Below are positions 60,735-64,000 of a stretch of DNA of 64,000 nt, piece after piece. The notes under the pieces were generated by a model, which saw nothing but the letters and a program-made list of their open reading frames with translations, made no database searches and was not told the origin of the DNA. Location of the stretch: NCBI RefSeq assembly GCF_002153375.1, contig NZ_MTBQ01000008.1:102962-166961 (forward strand), written 5' to 3'. How positions within the stretch are numbered: position 1 is the first letter of the stretch; the number at the start of each line of letters is the position of its first letter. The DNA is from Oceanobacillus rekensis (GTDB lineage Bacteria; Bacillota; Bacilli; Bacillales; Amphibacillaceae). A program made the position numbers and the translations under genes.

Positions 60735-60783
60735 TTTTGCTGTACAATGCAAGGTTAATCCGTTTTTTGCTGTTTTGCAATGG
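60735..60783. promoter_or_regulatory. Two 18-bp direct repeats in the divergent promoter region
   Basis: TTTTGCTGTACAATGCAA (60735-60752) and TTTTGCTGTTTTGCAATGG (60765-60783) are 30 bp apart. A weaker TTTGCTTTGTTTTGC lies near 60860. The position between the phosphonate operon and its DeoR-type gene suits an operator. Confidence 0.55.
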
Positions 60784-60931
60784 CTTTTACAGTTTATTTA
60801 CATTAAATTTATATTCTTTACATAAAATTCATACAACTTTTACTTTACAAAATGTTATTATTTGCTTTGTTTTGCTTCTTTTTAATGTATGTTATGATTT
60901 ATATACAGGTTACAGATGGGAGAGCTGGATA

Positions 60932-61705
60932 ATGTTACAAGAGCAAAGACATCAAATGATTGAATCCTTTTTAAAACAGCAAAAAGCTGTAAAAGCTTCA
61001 GAGCTTGCTACTTTATTAGATATCTCTATTGATACGGTACGGAGGGATCTAGAGGTTCTTGAGAAAAAAGGAATCGTAAAACGAGTTCATGGCGGGGCTA
61101 TCTTAACCCAAAAAAGTGATAATGTACTTAACAAACTTTTTAAAGAAAGAGAAGTCAAAAATCTAGAAAAAAAACAAGAAGCTGCAGCTATTGCAATTGA
61201 ATTAATTGAAGAAGGGCAGGCAATTGCTCTAAACGGCGGGACAACGACCATTGAAATTGCGAAAGTTCTTGTTGACAAGTTTAAGCGATTAACGATTATT
61301 ACAAACGATCTTCGGATTCTATCTATTCTTGGATCGAATAAAAATTTCAATATAATACTAACCGGCGGCTTTTTTAATCCAGAGGAGTACACTTTATATG
61401 GGAAACAATGTGAAGAAATCCTTTCTAATTTTAATATTGATATTGCCTTTCTTACGGTAAACGCATTATCACTTGAACATGGTTTAACAGATTTCAGAAA
61501 GCATGAAGTAGGCGTTATTCAAACCATTCTCTCACGTACAAGACATAAAGTAGTAGTTGCTGATTCATCAAAATTTGAGACATTTTCATACATCAATGTA
61601 TGTCCACTAAAGGATATTGATCTAATTGTTACGGATAGCTCACTTTCATCTAATATCGTGGAGGAATATAGTAAACGTGATATTCGGATTCTTTCTCCAC
61701 ACTAA
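60932..61705 (+). CDS. DeoR-family regulator of the phosphonate operon
   Basis: ATG 60932 behind GGGAGAG is chosen; the open frame upstream is promoter DNA. The 257-aa product has the DeoR HTH (RHQMIESFLKQQKAVKASELATLLDISIDTVRRDLEVLEKKGIVKRVHGGA) and the sugar-phosphate-binding type C-domain (IALNGGTTTIEIAKVLV, SLEHGLTD). It is divergent from the phosphonate genes and probably controls them. Its effector is likely a phosphorylated aldehyde or related compound. Confidence 0.9.
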   Translation: MLQEQRHQMIESFLKQQKAVKASELATLLDISIDTVRRDLEVLEKKGIVKRVHGGAILTQKSDNVLNKLFKEREVKNLEKKQEAAAIAIELIEEGQAIALNGGTTTIEIAKVLVDKFKRLTIITNDLRILSILGSNKNFNIILTGGFFNPEEYTLYGKQCEEILSNFNIDIAFLTVNALSLEHGLTDFRKHEVGVIQTILSRTRHKVVVADSSKFETFSYINVCPLKDIDLIVTDSSLSSNIVEEYSKRDIRILSPH

Positions 61706-62394
61706 TCAACAATGATTTGGAAATGCCTGCTAGCAGCGATTAATGAGATTCTGTAGAGGTCCCTTCCTAATAGGATATTTAGTCATAAATTAACCTATGG
61801 TGGTAAAGTTTCATTATCTATTCCTGAACAGCCAGGTACGCGACAATTTCTGATATAAAGGCTCTAGAGTCAAAGACAGAACTTGTCGCTTTCAACTAAT
61901 TAGATCACTTTTTGTTTGTCTGAATCACCGTTGTACTCGTTTCGATAATTTATTCCACTTCACTTAATGATTCATCATAAATAATTTGAAGTTTCCTCCA
62001 TATCCCCTGCAAATCCCCATTCTTATACAACCCATCAAAAACAACCAAAAGCTCTTCCTTTCTAGCCATTCCATAGACACTGTTTCTGAATGAATCCGAT
62101 TGTATTTCGCTTCAAGTGTAAGTCCCTTTTTAAGAAACCTAATTCCTAGTTCTTTCAACTTTTCCATTAACTGAACTCGTTTATCTGCTTCGCTTCTATC
62201 GGACCAGCCTCCATTATGCCACCACCACTCTTCTCTTGTTTTTCTTTATACTCTCAATCCTAGAACAATTAAAAAACACCACTAAATATTTTTTAAAAAT
62301 AAGGGGAAAATAAATTTATCATGACTTGAAAAGCGATTTTTAAAGTATGAATCATCACTATTTTTAGGAATAGCCTAGAAAGGCGGTCTTACCC
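61706..62394. other. Stretch with a pseudogene only
   Basis: It holds the broken copy of the 30393-30983 gene (61949-62254). The remaining sequence shows no gene. Confidence 0.55.
61949..62254 (-). pseudogene. Broken copy of the 30393-30983 gene
   Basis: Minus-strand residues EADKRVQLMEKLKELGIRF and KKGLTLEAKYNRIHSETVSM match the C-terminal half of the intact gene. About 18 codons between the W-cluster and EADKR are deleted and the end is frameshifted. It has no start. Confidence 0.8.
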
Positions 62395-63600
62395 ATGGGT
62401 AGAATAAAAAAAGTTAAATTATGGACAAACCAATATGTAATAATCGTATTATTGTCTTTAGTAATGTTCGCTTCTTTCTATATGATTACAGCAGGTTTCC
62501 CACTTTTTGTATCGACCATTACTGATAATCCTGCGATTGCGGGAATCATGACCACAACCTTAATGGTAGCATCATTAATTACACGTTTCTTTGCAAGTGT
62601 CATTATCCAAAAAGTTAATATGAAATTGCTTCTCATCATTTCCCTGGTTTATTTTTTAGGTACCATCGCACTGACGTTTGTAAACCAGTCCATCGGATTT
62701 TTGATCTTCATTCGAGCGCTTCAAGGGATTGGTTTTAGTATGCTTACGATGTTAGTGTTTACGATATCAAGTAATATTGTTCCTAAATCTCGATTAGGTG
62801 AAGGCATTGTTTTTTTCGCAATGTCTACAAGCGTTGGAACGACAATTGGGCCACTCATCGCCATTTCTTATCTAGCAAGATTCTCATTTGAGTCTATGAT
62901 GATGTTAACACTGGGTCTTATGGCTTTTTCATTATTGTGCAGTTTTTTCACAAAAAATACGAAAGTTGAAAAAGAAAAGGAAATCCCACAGACGAACAAG
63001 GATGAACCTTTCTATAAGTACATGTTCGATAAACGTGTCCTACTCCCCTGTATTCTGGTAGCATTTAATTATATGACTATTGCAGGGACTGTCAACTTCG
63101 TCGGGGCGTTTGGAAAAGAGATTAATGTTGGCGGGAGTATTTCGCAGTTTTTTATCGCACAAGGGATTGCAATGGTAGCAGTTCGATCTTTCTCTGGTAA
63201 AATTTTCGACAAGTTCGGCCACCGAATCCTTATTATTCCAGCCGCTATTTCAGGGACTATCGGTTTGGTTTTATTAGGCTTCTCTACTACCATGTGGATG
63301 GTTTGGGTTTCAGGGGTATTATTTGGTATCGCATTTGCCATCATCCATCCAATTACCCAAGCTTGGGCATTAACGCTTGTCCCACCCGAAAAAAAAGCAA
63401 CAGCCAATTCGATGCTGCTTATTTTTATCGATTTTGGACTAGCTGTTGGATCAATAGGCCTTGGATTCTTAGCTAATATTGTTGGATACGGCATGACATT
63501 TAGTTATTCAGCAGCTTTTATGATTATTATTTTGTTGTTATATCTAATTGGAAGCAAGAAAATAGTGCCATTCAAAGCTAATAAGGAAACATCATCGTGA
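62395..63600 (+). CDS. MFS transporter
   Basis: This 401-aa protein has 12 TM helices, with the MFS motif-A-like loop VIIQKVNMKLLLI, the ALQGIGFSMLTMLVFTIS TM4 segment and SGKIFDKFGHRILIIPAAISG in the central loop. AAAGGCGGT precedes ATG. Family resembles drug or metabolite efflux proteins; substrate unknown. It is monocistronic. Confidence 0.88.
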   Translation: MGRIKKVKLWTNQYVIIVLLSLVMFASFYMITAGFPLFVSTITDNPAIAGIMTTTLMVASLITRFFASVIIQKVNMKLLLIISLVYFLGTIALTFVNQSIGFLIFIRALQGIGFSMLTMLVFTISSNIVPKSRLGEGIVFFAMSTSVGTTIGPLIAISYLARFSFESMMMLTLGLMAFSLLCSFFTKNTKVEKEKEIPQTNKDEPFYKYMFDKRVLLPCILVAFNYMTIAGTVNFVGAFGKEINVGGSISQFFIAQGIAMVAVRSFSGKIFDKFGHRILIIPAAISGTIGLVLLGFSTTMWMVWVSGVLFGIAFAIIHPITQAWALTLVPPEKKATANSMLLIFIDFGLAVGSIGLGFLANIVGYGMTFSYSAAFMIIILLLYLIGSKKIVPFKANKETSS

Positions 63601-63962
63601 ACGAAACATACTGGCAAATGGAATGGGATAAAAAATTTAATGGGCTCGGTTAGCCTGTCGAATTCTCGTGAGCGATCAAAAGTAAAAGGCGTAGATGAGG
63701 AGAATATTAAAAAATAGAATTTAAATGACATTAAAATTGATCGATAAAATGGTAAAAAAAGTCGTCTAGATGACGACTTTTTTTATTATAATGACAAGTG
63801 TATTATTTAGTTTTTTTAGTATTAGGACTATATGGTAAAATAATATTGTGAATTACTGTACGTAAAGTAACTGGCAGCTTAGTTTAATAAGAACATATTT
63901 ACTTTTTTTGCGGTATAATTAAATTTTTATTTACAGACTTAATATGAAAGTGAGTGAGACTT
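63601..63962. other. Gap after the MFS gene
   Basis: It holds a bidirectional terminator (63754-63784) and a TATAAT-type promoter element at about 63914-63919 that may serve the HAD gene. No other gene is supported. Confidence 0.5.
63754..63784. terminator. Bidirectional terminator
   Basis: AAAAAAAGTCGTC and GACGACTTTTTTT form a perfect stem with a 5-nt loop and T-runs on both strands. Confidence 0.9.
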
Positions 63963-64000
63963 TTGAAATTTGTTTTTGATTTAGATGGAACAGTTTGTTT
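63963..64000 (+). CDS. HAD family hydrolase, N-terminus only (runs off the right edge)
   Basis: TTG 63963 gives MKFVFDLDGTVCF, with the HAD nucleophile motif DLDGT. Only 12-13 codons are in the window. A weak GTGAGTGAG lies upstream. A Cof-type sugar or nucleotide phosphatase is likely, but the subfamily cannot be told. Confidence 0.7.
   Translation, partial: MKFVFDLDGTVC

Overview
The window is AT-rich Gram-positive DNA, most like a halotolerant, spore-forming member of the Bacillaceae (Oceanobacillus/Virgibacillus type). The evidence is strong AGGAGG-type ribosome sites, frequent TTG/GTG starts, a spore-coat transglutaminase (Tgl), ComK, DUF1659/DUF2922/YvrJ small proteins, a Mn-catalase and a guanine riboswitch of the Bacillus type. 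Genus is inference; no rRNA, tRNA or CRISPR array was seen.

Layout. 1-3373: a two-component system with an ABC exporter, arranged like LnrJKLM (YfiJKLM). 3746-10012: the first half of a defence island, with McrBC (EVE-type McrB) followed by an uncharacterised pair, a DUF4209 protein with a HEPN-like R-x4-H motif and a two-TM membrane protein. 10332-15656: YvrJ, DUF2922, DUF1659, a 196-aa helical protein, a DnaD-like protein with a 12-bp repeat tract, a small sigma factor, an XRE regulator and comK. 17036-29931: the second half of the defence island. It holds a BcgI-like pair (nuclease-methylase fusion plus S subunit with two similar halves), a complete type I system (recombinase-hsdM-hsdS-hsdR-HNH-small ORF), and a plus-strand two-gene pair (317-aa soluble protein plus four-TM protein) that I cannot assign to a known system.

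30393-39228: an unknown protein, a membrane protein, a PQQ/GSDH-type beta-propeller enzyme, a nucleoside salvage operon (two nucleoside hydrolases and NupC) behind a guanine-class riboswitch, a stretch of decayed genes, and tgl. 39632-53549: mostly small proteins, a TetR-MFS pair, Mn-catalase, spore-type proteins, a serine hydrolase, a zinc metallopeptidase, several pseudogenes and two duplicated segments (a SPOR-like gene and a phospholipase-A2-like gene). 54077-61705: 2-aminoethylphosphonate uptake and breakdown (PhnC, PhnD, two PhnE, PhnW, PhnX) with an iron alcohol dehydrogenase and a divergent DeoR regulator. 62395-64000: an MFS transporter and the first codons of a HAD hydrolase.

A dispersed REP-like palindrome (left arm about GGTGCCTGTCCCCC, right arm about GGGGGACAGGCACTT) occurs at least six times in full and about four times as halves, always in one orientation when complete. 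It repeatedly abuts 3' ends or truncated fragments of minus-strand genes, and one half-copy supplies the ribosome binding site of the zinc metallopeptidase gene. The best candidates for undescribed biology are the 28340-29931 pair, the DUF4209/membrane pair and the nuclease-methylase/S pair.
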